Assembly (NCBI RefSeq): GCF_030846775.1
Contig: NZ_CP132910.1
Location: 3,134,001-3,198,000, forward strand
Direction: 5' to 3'
Origin: Geothrix sp. 21YS21S-2
GTDB lineage: Bacteria; Acidobacteriota; Holophagae; Holophagales; Holophagaceae
DNA length: 64,000 bases
A program made the translations under genes and the position numbers. Under the pieces are notes generated by a model. It was not told where the DNA came from. It did not search any database and was given only the letters and a program-made list of their open reading frames with translations. Positions 9,927 through 19,809 of this stretch are shown here, in pieces (the stretch's first letter is position 1; every line of letters starts with the position of its first letter).

Positions 9927-11525
9927 ATGTTGCCGTCAGGTGCAGCCATGGAAGGTTATGCCGACCGGACCCTCCTGTCCGCCAACGCGATCATCCATCT
10001 TCAGGATATTGGAGACCTCCTGAAAACGGTTGATGAGAACGCCATGGTTTCGATCACGGACCCCCGGGGGCTGATCACCCACGTCAATGAACTTTTCTGC
10101 CGGATCAGCAAATATCCGGTCCACGAGCTCGTGGGCAAGGACCACCGGATCCTCAACAGCGGCTGCCACGAGGATTGCTTCTGGCGGAACCTGTGGGAGA
10201 CCCTGCTGTCCGGCAGGGTCTGGAAGGGGGAGATCAAGAACCGGGCGAAGGACGGCACCTTCTACTGGGTGGACGCCACCCTCGCCCCCTCCTTCGACCC
10301 CGCGGGCCACCTGAAGCGGTTCCTGGGGATCTACACGGAGATCAGCCCCTGGAAGGAGGCCGAGGAATCCCTCCGCAGGGCCCAGCGCCTGGACAGCCTG
10401 CGGGTCATGGCCGGTGGGATCGCCCATGATTTCAACAACCTGCTGACGTCGATCCTGGGAAACTGCGGAATCCTGACCCAGGCCTACCCCCCGGAAAGCC
10501 AGGCCCTGCCCTTCCTGGACAACATCGAGAAGGCCGTGCAGCGGGCCGCGCTTCTCACGAACCAGATGCTCGCCTTCACCGGCCGGGGGCCCTGGCTGCC
10601 CATCCTGTTGGACCTCAATACCTTCGTCAAAGGCATGGAAAAGCTGTTCGAGGCCTCCTGCCCCAGGCGCATCGCCGTTCGCGTCGACGTGGCGGGCGAG
10701 CCCCTCCTGATCAACGCGGACCCTTCGCAGCTCCACCAGATCCTGGTCAGCCTGGTCAACAACGCGGCCGAGGCCATCGGGGAGGAAAGGGAAGGGGCCA
10801 TCACCGTACGCGCCGGCCGGCACCTCATCGACCCGCCCGGGGCCCTGGCGTTCCTGCCCCAGACGCAGATGCGGCCCGGAGCCTATGCGGTCCTGGAGGT
10901 CGCGGACTCGGGCTGCGGGATGACGGATCAGATCCTTTCGAGGATCTTCGATCCCTTCTTCACCACCAAGTTCACCGGCCGGGGCCTGGGACTGTCGGCG
11001 GTGCTGGGCATCCTCCGGGCCTGGGAGGGCGGCATCGCCGTGGACAGCGTTCCCGGAGGCGGATCCGTGTTCAGGGTCTACCTTCCCCTGGTGGAGGCGC
11101 CGGAGGGCGGGGAGGCCCCGGAGCAGCCCGCGAGCCTGGTGCTCCCGCAGGGCAAGGTGCTGTTCGTGGACGACGAGCCCATGCTCAGGCAGTGCGCATC
11201 GGAGATCCTGATGGCCTCCGGCTTCGAGGTCGTCCTGGCCGAGGACGGCCTCGAGGCCCTGGAATGCTACCGGACCCATGCGGACGCCATCTCCATCATC
11301 GTCATGGACCTGTCCATGCCGCACCTCAACGGCGTCGAGGCCGCCACCCAGATCCGGGAGCTGGACCCCCGGGCCAAGGTGATCCTGAGCAGCGGCTACA
11401 CCAGCGAGGTCCTGGCGGGCTCCCTCCGGAGCCTCAAGCCCGACGCCTTCCTCCACAAGCCCTACACCATGACCTCCCTGCGGGACGCCGTGCTCCAGGT
11501 CCTCCTGGGGGCCACGCCGGCATAG
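9927..11525 (+). CDS. Hybrid sensor histidine kinase with PAS and receiver domains
   Basis: 532 residues. Order: PAS with PAC (residues 30-145, ending at YTEISPWKEAEESL), a HisKA phosphoacceptor (VMAGGIAHDFNNLLTSILG, His near 166), an HATPase domain (N-box NNAAEAI, GLGLSAVLGI) and a C-terminal receiver (VLFVDDEPML, phosphoacceptor Asp in IIVMDLSMP, Lys in LHKPYT). No membrane segment is seen, so it is a soluble sensor. No partner regulator is adjacent. ATG 9927 and ATG 9948 are both possible. It ends at a terminator. Confidence 0.93.
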   Translation: MLPSGAAMEGYADRTLLSANAIIHLQDIGDLLKTVDENAMVSITDPRGLITHVNELFCRISKYPVHELVGKDHRILNSGCHEDCFWRNLWETLLSGRVWKGEIKNRAKDGTFYWVDATLAPSFDPAGHLKRFLGIYTEISPWKEAEESLRRAQRLDSLRVMAGGIAHDFNNLLTSILGNCGILTQAYPPESQALPFLDNIEKAVQRAALLTNQMLAFTGRGPWLPILLDLNTFVKGMEKLFEASCPRRIAVRVDVAGEPLLINADPSQLHQILVSLVNNAAEAIGEEREGAITVRAGRHLIDPPGALAFLPQTQMRPGAYAVLEVADSGCGMTDQILSRIFDPFFTTKFTGRGLGLSAVLGILRAWEGGIAVDSVPGGGSVFRVYLPLVEAPEGGEAPEQPASLVLPQGKVLFVDDEPMLRQCASEILMASGFEVVLAEDGLEALECYRTHADAISIIVMDLSMPHLNGVEAATQIRELDPRAKVILSSGYTSEVLAGSLRSLKPDAFLHKPYTMTSLRDAVLQVLLGATPA

Positions 11526-11526
11526 G

Positions 11527-11552
11527 AAAAGGGCCCCTCGCGGGGCCCTTTT
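11527..11552. terminator. Bidirectional terminator between convergent genes
   Basis: AAAAGGGCCCC-TCG-CGGGGCCCTTTT is a perfect stem flanked by A- and T-runs, lying 1 base after the kinase stop and 21 bases beyond the stop of the convergent repeat-protein gene. It can serve both strands. The stem is nearly the same as the one after ilvE. Confidence 0.88.
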
Positions 11553-11573
11553 CAATGCTGGTCCGTATCGAGA

Positions 11574-12692
11574 CTACTTCTTCTCGGCAGGAGCGGCTTC
11601 CTTCTCGGCCTTCTTGGCAGCCTTCTTGGCCTTCTTGGCCTTGGGGGCGGCGTCCTTCTTGGCCTCTTCCTTCTTCTCTTCGGTCAGGGCCTTCTTGGCC
11701 TCTTCCTTCTTGGGCTCGACAGCCTTCTCGGCCTTCTTGGCAGCCTTGGCCTTCTTGGCCTTGGGGGCGGCGTCCTTCTTGGCCTCTTCCTTCTTCTCTT
11801 CGGTCAGGGCCTTCTTGGCCTCTTCCTTCTTGGGCTCGGCCTTGGCAGCCTTCTTGGCATCCTTCTTGGCCTCTTCCTTCTTGGGCTCGGCCTTCTTGGC
11901 TTCAGCCTTCTTCTCTTCGGTCAGGGCCTTCTTGGCCTCTTCCTTCTTGGGCTCGACAGCCTTCTCGGCCTTCTTGGCAGCCTTCTTGGCCTTCTTGGCC
12001 TTGGGGGCGGCATCCTTCTTGGCCTCTTCCTTCTTCTCTTCGGTCAGGGCCTTCTTGGCCTCTTCCTTCTTGGGCTCGACGGCCTTCTCGGCCTTCTTGG
12101 CAGCCTTCTTGGCCTTCTTGGCCTTGGGGGCGGCGTCCTTCTTGGCCTCTTCCTTCTTCTCTTCGGTCAGGGCCTTCTTGGCCTCTTCCTTCTTGGGCTC
12201 GGCCTTGGCAGCCTTCTTGGCATCCTTCTTGGCCTCTTCCTTCTTGGGCTCGGCCTTCTTGGCCTCGGCCTTCTTCTCTTCGGTCAGGGCCTTCTTGGCC
12301 TCTTCCTTCTTGGGCTCGGCCTTGGCAGCCTTCTTGGCATCCTTCTTGGCCTCTTCCTTCTTGGGCTCGGCCTTCTTGGCCTCGGCCTTCTTCTCTTCGG
12401 TCAGGGCCTTCTTGGCCTCTTCCTTCTTGGGCTCGGCCTTGGCAGCCTTCTTGGCATCCTTCTTGGCCTCTTCCTTCTTGGGCTCGGCCTTCTTGGCCTC
12501 GGCCTTCTTCTCTTCGGTCAGGGCCTTCTTGGCCTCTTCCTTCTTGGGCTCAGCCTTCTTGACGTCCTTCTTGGCGTCCTTCTTGACTTCGACCTTCTTC
12601 ACTTCCTCTTTCTTGACGTCCTTCTTGGCGTCTTCGGCGAACGCGGGGCTGATGAGGGCGGCCGCGATGAGCAGAGCTGCGAGCTTGTTCAT
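11574..12692 (-). CDS. Exported Lys/Ala/Glu-rich repeat protein
   Basis: 372 residues. A signal peptide (MNKLAALLIAAALISPAFA) is followed by a low-complexity chain of Lys, Ala and Glu. Eight units begin ALTEEKK and come in two kinds: type A of about 39 residues (continues AEAKKAEPKKEE) and type B of about 41 residues (continues EEAKKDAAPKAKK). From the N-terminus the order is A A A B B A B B. The composition predicts long charged helices and resembles histone-H1/TolA-like linkers, but with a secretion signal it belongs in the envelope. ATG 12692 has GGAG 6-9 bases upstream; an in-frame extension upstream lacks support. Function unknown. Confidence 0.8.
   Translation of the reverse strand: MNKLAALLIAAALISPAFAEDAKKDVKKEEVKKVEVKKDAKKDVKKAEPKKEEAKKALTEEKKAEAKKAEPKKEEAKKDAKKAAKAEPKKEEAKKALTEEKKAEAKKAEPKKEEAKKDAKKAAKAEPKKEEAKKALTEEKKAEAKKAEPKKEEAKKDAKKAAKAEPKKEEAKKALTEEKKEEAKKDAAPKAKKAKKAAKKAEKAVEPKKEEAKKALTEEKKEEAKKDAAPKAKKAKKAAKKAEKAVEPKKEEAKKALTEEKKAEAKKAEPKKEEAKKDAKKAAKAEPKKEEAKKALTEEKKEEAKKDAAPKAKKAKAAKKAEKAVEPKKEEAKKALTEEKKEEAKKDAAPKAKKAKKAAKKAEKEAAPAEKK
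11577..12551 (-). repeat. In-frame tandem repeat within the Lys/Ala/Glu-rich gene
   Basis: Units of about 117-123 bases, nearly identical at DNA level, are repeated eight times. Every unit contains the complement of GCCCTGACCGAAGAGAAGAA. The high identity between units points to recent duplication and a region prone to length change by recombination or slippage. Confidence 0.9.
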
Positions 12693-12839
12693 GGATTCTC
12701 CAGGTTCAATCCGGCACGGCCGGAAGCTGGGCACAAGAATGCATGAACCAGGCCAATACATAAATTGAACAATTGCTTTACTTAATAATTTGACCTTGAG
12801 GTCTTCTCCGTTGGATTCTGCAACGCGTTGCATTTTCCA

Positions 12840-14270
<1,431 letters not shown>

Positions 14271-14368
14271 CGTTTTTTCCACCCTCGTCCTTAGAAGTTT
14301 CAACAATTCCTTCTGGAATCCGGGAATGCTTGAGCGTAATTTGGGGTCAACCTTCCCAGGAGTTCCTA

Positions 14369-15124
14369 ATGAGATTACGCCTTGTTCTTGCCTTGGCCGC
14401 AACCCTGGTGTGCGGAGCCCTCGCCGCAGCCGATCTCACCATCACCTTCAACTCGGTGGCCAAAGGCATGATGGGTGCCGGCGGGACCTCCACCGAGGTC
14501 CACTACTACAGCAGCGAATTCAACATGGTGCGCAACGAGAAGGACCGCCGGGACACCCTGGTGGACTTCAAGAACGGCATCTCCTACACCATCGACCACA
14601 AGAAGAAACTCATATCCAAGATGAGCTTCGAGGACGCCCTGGCGGCCCTGGACGCGCTCAACGCCGCCCAGCCCGAGGGCATGGGGGCCATGATGGGCGC
14701 GATGTTCGGCGACCCCAACGACTTCAAGGTGGACAAGGTGGGCCCCGAGACCGTGGCCGGGCGCTCCTGCACGGCCTGGAACATCAAGGTGGGCAAGCTG
14801 GTCATGGCCCTTTCCGCCGACCCCACCCTGAAGATGCCCATCCCCGATGCCGCCTACATGAAGATGGTCCAGTCCCGCGCAGCGCAGTTCGCCAAGGCCG
14901 GCCCCATGGGCGCGAGCTTCAAGCGGCTCTACGAGGAGATGGCCAAGATCAAGGGCATCCCCCTCAAGACCCACATGACCGGCATGATGGGCATGGACGT
15001 GGCCACCGAGGCCACGAAGATCGAGCAGGGCCCGGTGCCCGCCGCCACCTTCGCCCTCCCCGCGGACTACAGGACCGAGGATGCGGGGAAGAAGATGCGC
15101 GAGGAGATGATGAAGAAAAAGTAG
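14369..15124 (+). CDS. Exported protein, DUF4412-like
   Basis: 251 residues. The signal peptide MRLRLVLALAATLVCGALAAA is preceded by AGGAG 6 bases before the ATG, which favours this start over an upstream in-frame one. The mature part begins DLTITFNSVAKGMMGAGG and carries Met-rich segments (MGAMMGAMFGD, MTGMMGMD). This pattern fits periplasmic DUF4412-type proteins, whose role is unknown. It is probably periplasmic; no lipobox is seen. The family call is from memory of the pattern and is moderate. Confidence 0.65.
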   Translation: MRLRLVLALAATLVCGALAAADLTITFNSVAKGMMGAGGTSTEVHYYSSEFNMVRNEKDRRDTLVDFKNGISYTIDHKKKLISKMSFEDALAALDALNAAQPEGMGAMMGAMFGDPNDFKVDKVGPETVAGRSCTAWNIKVGKLVMALSADPTLKMPIPDAAYMKMVQSRAAQFAKAGPMGASFKRLYEEMAKIKGIPLKTHMTGMMGMDVATEATKIEQGPVPAATFALPADYRTEDAGKKMREEMMKKK

Positions 15125-15146
15125 ACCCGGCCGGTACAATGGAAGG

Positions 15147-15383
15147 ATGACGAATCCGACCCCCTCCTTCGACGACGGACTGGACCGGCTGGAGGCCCTG
15201 GTGCAGCGGCTGGAAGCCGGGAACCTCGGCCTGGAGGAGGCCCTCCAGCAGTTCGAGGAGGGGGTCGGCCTGAGCCGGACCCTCCAGCAGCAGCTGGCCG
15301 CGGCCCAGCGGCGGGTGGAGGTGCTCAAGCAGGGCCTGGGCGGGGAGTACCGCGCCGAGCCCCTGGAAGGGGAGCAGGCTTGA
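15147..15383 (+). CDS. xseB: Exodeoxyribonuclease VII small subunit
   Basis: 78 residues, the normal size. The helical hairpin sequence FDDGLDRLEALVQRLEAGNL followed by LEEALQQFEEGVGL is the XseB signature. It binds the large subunit XseA to form the single-strand-specific exonuclease VII in the cytosol. xseA is not in the window. The TGA overlaps the TTG start of the next gene, as is common for the xseB-ispA arrangement. Confidence 0.93.
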   Translation: MTNPTPSFDDGLDRLEALVQRLEAGNLGLEEALQQFEEGVGLSRTLQQQLAAAQRRVEVLKQGLGGEYRAEPLEGEQA

Positions 15384-16285
15384 CCCTCCCGGCGCCCCAG
15401 CAGGTCAAGGCGGATCTCGACCGCCTCCTCCCCCTCTTCGAGTCCCGCTACCTCCTGCCCTTCGCCCAGGGCGAGGCCGCCAACCTGGCCCTGGCCATGA
15501 CCTACAGCCTCCAGGCCGGCGGCAAGCGCATCCGGCCCGTGCTGTGCATGCTGGCCGCCGAGGCCGTGGGCGCCAGGGCCGAGGCGGCCCTGCCCTGTGC
15601 CGTGGCGCTGGAGTACATCCACACCTACTCGCTCATCCACGACGACCTTCCGGCCATGGACGACGACGACCTCCGCCGGGGCAAGCCCACGTGCCACGTG
15701 GCCTTCGGCGAGGGGCCGGCCATTCTGGCGGGCGATGGCCTCCTCACCGAGGCCTTCACGGTCCTGGCCTCCGATGCCGACCTCCCTCCCTCCCGTCGGG
15801 TGGAGGCCATCCGGGTGCTGGGGGAGGCCGCGGGCTGGCGCGGCATGGTGGGCGGCCAGGCCCTGGACCTGGAGGGCGAGGCCCGCACCCGGGGCGCCGA
15901 TCCCGTGAGCCTGGCCGAACTGCAGGTCATCCACCGCCTGAAGACCGGGGCCCTGCTCCGGGCCTCCCTGGAGCTGGGCGCCATCGCGGGCGCCGCCGCC
16001 CCGGAGGAGCGGGCCGCCCTGCGGGAGGCCGGAGAAGCCCTGGGGCTCGCCTTCCAGATCCAGGACGACATCCTCGACGCCACCTCCACCCAGGAAGCCA
16101 TGGGGAAGCGGGTTGGCAAAGACGAGGGCAAGGGTAAAATCACCTACCCCCTGCTGCTCGGGCTCGCTGGAGCCCGCAACGCCTTGCGGGAGGCCACCGA
16201 GCGTGCCCAATGTCAGCTACTATCGCTTCCGAATCCGCATTCCCTGACGGCCTTGGCCACGTACTTGGCGGGGCGCAGCGCGTGA
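15380..16285 (+). CDS. ispA: Polyprenyl (farnesyl/geranylgeranyl) diphosphate synthase
   Basis: 301 residues. The first aspartate-rich motif is DDLPAMDDDDLRRGK and the second is FQIQDDILD, with GGKRIRP and the GQALDLEGE region between, all typical of short-chain trans-prenyl transferases that elongate IPP with allylic diphosphates. The TTG start lies in a TTGA overlap with xseB. The order xseB-ispA-dxs is a common isoprenoid operon. The exact product chain length cannot be decided from sequence. Confidence 0.93.
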   Translation: MTLPAPQQVKADLDRLLPLFESRYLLPFAQGEAANLALAMTYSLQAGGKRIRPVLCMLAAEAVGARAEAALPCAVALEYIHTYSLIHDDLPAMDDDDLRRGKPTCHVAFGEGPAILAGDGLLTEAFTVLASDADLPPSRRVEAIRVLGEAAGWRGMVGGQALDLEGEARTRGADPVSLAELQVIHRLKTGALLRASLELGAIAGAAAPEERAALREAGEALGLAFQIQDDILDATSTQEAMGKRVGKDEGKGKITYPLLLGLAGARNALREATERAQCQLLSLPNPHSLTALATYLAGRSA

Positions 16286-18228
16286 GCCGGCAACCCCTCC
16301 TCGATTCCGTCACGGCGCCCCAGCAGATCCAGCATTTCTCCCTGATCCAGATGGAACAGCTGGCCCTGGAGCTGCGCCAGTTCCTCATCGACTCCATCAG
16401 CGTCACCGGAGGCCACTTCAGCTCCAACCTGGGCACGGTGGAGCTCACCGTGGCCCTCATGCACCACTTCGACTTCCTCGTGGACCGCATCGTGTGGGAC
16501 GTGGGCCACCAGGCCTACCCGTACAAGATCCTCACGGGCCGCAAGGACCGCTTCCCCACCCTGCGCAAGCACGGGGGGCTGTCGGGCTTCCTCAAGCGCG
16601 AGGAGAGCGTCTACGACCACTTCGGCGCCGGGCACGCCAGCACCTCCATCTCGGCGGCCCTGGGCATGGCCCAGGCCCGGGACCTGCTGGGCCAGGACTT
16701 CTCCAGCATCGCCGTCATCGGCGACGGCTCCATGACCGCGGGCATGGCCTTCGAGGGCCTCAACCAGGCCGGGTTCCTGGAGACGCGCAAGTTCATGGTG
16801 ATCCTCAACGACAACGACATGAGCATCAACCCCAACGTGGGTTCGCTCCAGGGCTACCTGAACCAGATGATCAACGGCCAGTACTACAACCGCTGGCGGG
16901 ACCGCATCGAGTACGCCATCAAGGCCATCCCCGTGGCCAGCGTCAGCAAGCGCCTGGCCAAGGTCGCCAAGTGGAGCGAGGAATCCTTCAAGCGCATCGC
17001 GGTGCCGGGGCTGCTCTTCGAGGACCTGGGCCTGAAGTACATCGGCCCGGTCAACGGCCACGACGTGGCGGCCCTCCTGCGCGGCCTGGGCGAGGCCAAG
17101 GAGCGCATGGCCGAGGGTCCCGTGCTCCTCCACGTGCAGACCAAGAAGGGCTTCGGCTACGACCCCGCCGTGAAGGACCCCCTCAAGTGGCATGGCGTCA
17201 CCGCCTTCGACGCCGAGGCCGGGGAGATCCGCAAGGCCCCCGTGGACCCCGCGAAGCCGGCGATGCCCTCGTACACGAGCGTGTTCGGCACGACCCTCAC
17301 GGAGCTGGCCCGCAAGGACCCCAAGATCGTCGCCGTCACCGCCGCCATGCTGGACGGCACGGGCCTGAACATCTTCCAGAAGGCTCACCCCACGCGCTGC
17401 TTCGACGTGGGCATCGCCGAGCAGCACGCCGTCACCTTCGGCGCGGGCCTGGCCTGCCAGGGCCTCCGGCCCGTGGTGGCCATCTATTCCACCTTCCTGC
17501 AGCGGGGCTTCGACCAGGTGCTGCACGACGTGTGCCTGCAGAACCTGCCCGTGACCTTCGCCATGGACCGGGGAGGCATCGTGGGCGCCGACGGCCCCAC
17601 CCACCACGGCCTCTACGACCTGTCCTTCCTGCGGTGCATGCCCAACATCGTCATCATGGCCCCCAAGGACGAGAACGAGCTCCGCCAGATGCTGTTCACC
17701 GCCATCTACAGCAACCGCCCCGCGGCCCTGCGCTACCCCCGGGGCAACGCGCTGGGGGTGCCGCTCCAGGATCCCATCGCCGCCCTGCCCATCGGCAAGG
17801 GGGAGCTCCTCCGGGAGGGAAGCGACCTCCTGCTGGTGGCCCTGGGCACCCTGGTGGCGCCGGCCGAGGCCCTGGCCCAGCGGCTCGCCGCGGAGGGGAT
17901 TTCCTGCGCCGTCATCAACGCGCGCTTCGTCAAGCCCCTGGACGGGGACCTCATCAGCCACTGGAGCCGCAAGGTCCGGGGCGTCGTGGCCCTGGAGGAG
18001 GGTTGCGCCCCGGGCGGCTTCACGGCGGCCGTGGCCGAGCTCCTGGCGGACCAGGGCATCCTCCGGCCCCTGCTCCGCTGCGCCGTGCCGGACCACATCG
18101 TCCATCACGGGGACCAGGCGCTGCTCCTGGACGAAGAGGGCCTGAGCCCCCGAGCCCTATATGAACGAATCGTTGATTTCCATCGGAAACTACCGATCCA
18201 ACTGCCTTCCAGCCAGGCTGCAAATTAA
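16282..18228 (+). CDS. dxs: 1-deoxy-D-xylulose-5-phosphate synthase
   Basis: 648 residues. It makes DXP from pyruvate and glyceraldehyde-3-phosphate, the first step of the MEP isoprenoid pathway, using ThDP. Seen: TGGHFSSNLGTVEL, WDVGHQAYPYKILTGR, the ThDP motif GDGSMTAGMAFEGLN through NDNDMSIN, and the transketolase-type second domain with FDVGIAEQHAVTFGAGLA. The GTG at 16282 overlaps the ispA stop (GTGA) and matches the usual N-terminus (SRQPLLDSV); an ATG at 16210 would overlap ispA by 76 bases and is less likely. Confidence 0.96.
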   Translation: MSRQPLLDSVTAPQQIQHFSLIQMEQLALELRQFLIDSISVTGGHFSSNLGTVELTVALMHHFDFLVDRIVWDVGHQAYPYKILTGRKDRFPTLRKHGGLSGFLKREESVYDHFGAGHASTSISAALGMAQARDLLGQDFSSIAVIGDGSMTAGMAFEGLNQAGFLETRKFMVILNDNDMSINPNVGSLQGYLNQMINGQYYNRWRDRIEYAIKAIPVASVSKRLAKVAKWSEESFKRIAVPGLLFEDLGLKYIGPVNGHDVAALLRGLGEAKERMAEGPVLLHVQTKKGFGYDPAVKDPLKWHGVTAFDAEAGEIRKAPVDPAKPAMPSYTSVFGTTLTELARKDPKIVAVTAAMLDGTGLNIFQKAHPTRCFDVGIAEQHAVTFGAGLACQGLRPVVAIYSTFLQRGFDQVLHDVCLQNLPVTFAMDRGGIVGADGPTHHGLYDLSFLRCMPNIVIMAPKDENELRQMLFTAIYSNRPAALRYPRGNALGVPLQDPIAALPIGKGELLREGSDLLLVALGTLVAPAEALAQRLAAEGISCAVINARFVKPLDGDLISHWSRKVRGVVALEEGCAPGGFTAAVAELLADQGILRPLLRCAVPDHIVHHGDQALLLDEEGLSPRALYERIVDFHRKLPIQLPSSQAAN

Positions 18229-18307
18229 GTACGCCTGATTTCTTGCCCGTGGCGATGGCCTTGTCTATGGTTGATACAGCCCAACCCCAGACCGACCCGA
18301 GGCCTCG

Positions 18308-19186
18308 TTGAATCCAGCCAGCGCTCTGACCGCAGCCTTCGTCCTCCTCGCCGCCGTCCCGGCCTTCGGCCAGGACTGGGACCCCGTGAAGAGCGCCACC
18401 GGCTGGGCGTCCTTCGACCGGGACGGCTCCTGCGTCTTCCTCGACCCGGCGGCCCGCGCGCTCCGGGTCTGGTCCAGGGACACGGGCACCACCGAGATGC
18501 TGGCGGTATCCAGGCTGGATGCGCCCCCGGAGAAATGGGTCCTGGATCCCGCCGGCAACGCGTGGATTGTCACGTCCACGACCCTCCAGCGGCTGGAGAA
18601 GACCGGCAAGGCCGGCACCTCCTACTCCCTGCCCGCCGAGGTGGCCGACCTGGCCTGGGACGCCCGCAGCTTCGTGCTGTGCTACCGCACCAAGGAGCCC
18701 TACCTGGAGCGGAGGGACCTGAAGGGCGGCGCGGTGATGTGGACCTACGGCATCAAGCCGTCCAAGGGGGGCCTCGCCGCCCAGGTACGCCACCGCGTGG
18801 CCATCCGGGAGGACGGCAAGGTCCTGCTCACCTCCGGGGAGAGCCTCCGCCTGGACCTTCTCGATATCGAAAAAGGCACCCGCACCGGCACCGAGGACTT
18901 CACCGTGAAAGGCAAGCCCCTGCCCCTGCTGGCCCTGGCGGACGGGGACCGGGGCGGCCTGGCCTGGTGGATGAACAACAATGTCGCCCTCATGGCCGTG
19001 CCGGCGTACCAGTTGCCACCCGGTGAGGGTAAGGGCCTCATGCTGGCCCGGCTGGACCTGACCACCCACGACCTCCTGTTCCTGCCCACGGGCGCGGACG
19101 AAAAAGCCGTCCTGGTGGGAATCCTGGACAACAGCGCCGTCCTGCGCGGGCCGGCGGGCGGACTCACCTTCGTCCCGATCCCCTGA
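18308..19186 (+). CDS. Exported protein of unknown function
   Basis: 292 residues. The TTG start has CGAGG 5 bases upstream, and the N-terminus is a signal peptide (ALTAAFVLLAAVPAFG). The mature part has recurrent short strands with Trp/Asp-rich turns (GWASFDRDGSCVFLD, KWVLDPAGNAWIV), suggesting a beta-propeller-like fold. No family was recognised. It ends 2 bases from the convergent gene at 19188. Confidence 0.6.
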   Translation: MNPASALTAAFVLLAAVPAFGQDWDPVKSATGWASFDRDGSCVFLDPAARALRVWSRDTGTTEMLAVSRLDAPPEKWVLDPAGNAWIVTSTTLQRLEKTGKAGTSYSLPAEVADLAWDARSFVLCYRTKEPYLERRDLKGGAVMWTYGIKPSKGGLAAQVRHRVAIREDGKVLLTSGESLRLDLLDIEKGTRTGTEDFTVKGKPLPLLALADGDRGGLAWWMNNNVALMAVPAYQLPPGEGKGLMLARLDLTTHDLLFLPTGADEKAVLVGILDNSAVLRGPAGGLTFVPIP

Positions 19187-19187
19187 C

Positions 19188-19679
19188 CTAGACGGGGCTC
19201 AGCACCTGCCTCAGATCGGACATGAGGCGCTCCAGCAGATCCTCGGTGAGGCTGAAGGCCACCTGCTGTTTCACCTCGTCGCGGCGGTAGAAGGCGATGC
19301 GCTTGACCACCACCTTGTCCCGGCCGATGGAGATCTCGTTGAAGCGGATCTGGGAATCGTCCTTGTAGGGGGGCAGGCTCCGCAGCTGGATGTACATGCC
19401 GCGGCGGTCGTGGTCCACGATCTCCAGGTGCTCGTCCAGGTAGGTGAGCTGGCGGGTGAGCACCTCGGCCCGGGACTTCAGCTTGGCGAAGGTCTGCTTC
19501 TTGGCGGCGAGGCGCTCGAGGGTGATGTGCCCCAGTTCCACCCCGTCCCCGGTGCGCCGCAGGGCCCCGCTCACCTCGCCCTCGCTCAGGGCGTCGCCGT
19601 CGCTGAAGGGCTCGAACCCCACGAAGTCCCCCGGCAGGACGGTGTCGTCGTAGCGCTTGGCTTTCCTGGAGAGTTTCAT
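19188..19679 (-). CDS. Cytosolic protein of unknown function
   Basis: 163 residues, no signal peptide or membrane segment. It starts MKLSRKAKRYDDTVLPGDFV; residues 50-85 look helical or coiled coil (LERLAAKKQTFAKLKSRAEVL). The centre reads as beta strands and a C-terminal helix follows. The sequence did not match a family I can name. It converges with the exported protein gene and is followed upstream by a 130-base spacer. Confidence 0.6.
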   Translation of the reverse strand: MKLSRKAKRYDDTVLPGDFVGFEPFSDGDALSEGEVSGALRRTGDGVELGHITLERLAAKKQTFAKLKSRAEVLTRQLTYLDEHLEIVDHDRRGMYIQLRSLPPYKDDSQIRFNEISIGRDKVVVKRIAFYRRDEVKQQVAFSLTEDLLERLMSDLRQVLSPV

Positions 19680-19809
19680 GGGTGGCGACCTGACGGGTGC
19701 GATGGATCCCCGCGCCCCGGGGGCGGGTGGCTATATTCAGCCTAGCGGTTTGGGGAACAAGGTTGTACCTGCCGAGAGGATACGGCAATTCCGGCCTTGC
19801 TTCATTGAT

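Noticed and set aside
11577-12551. CRISPR-like array
   Set aside because: The repeats are in-frame coding units without unique spacers, so this is a protein repeat.
16210-16281. Upstream ATG start for dxs
   Set aside because: It would overlap ispA by 76 bases and add a non-conserved N-terminus; the GTG in the GTGA overlap fits the family start.
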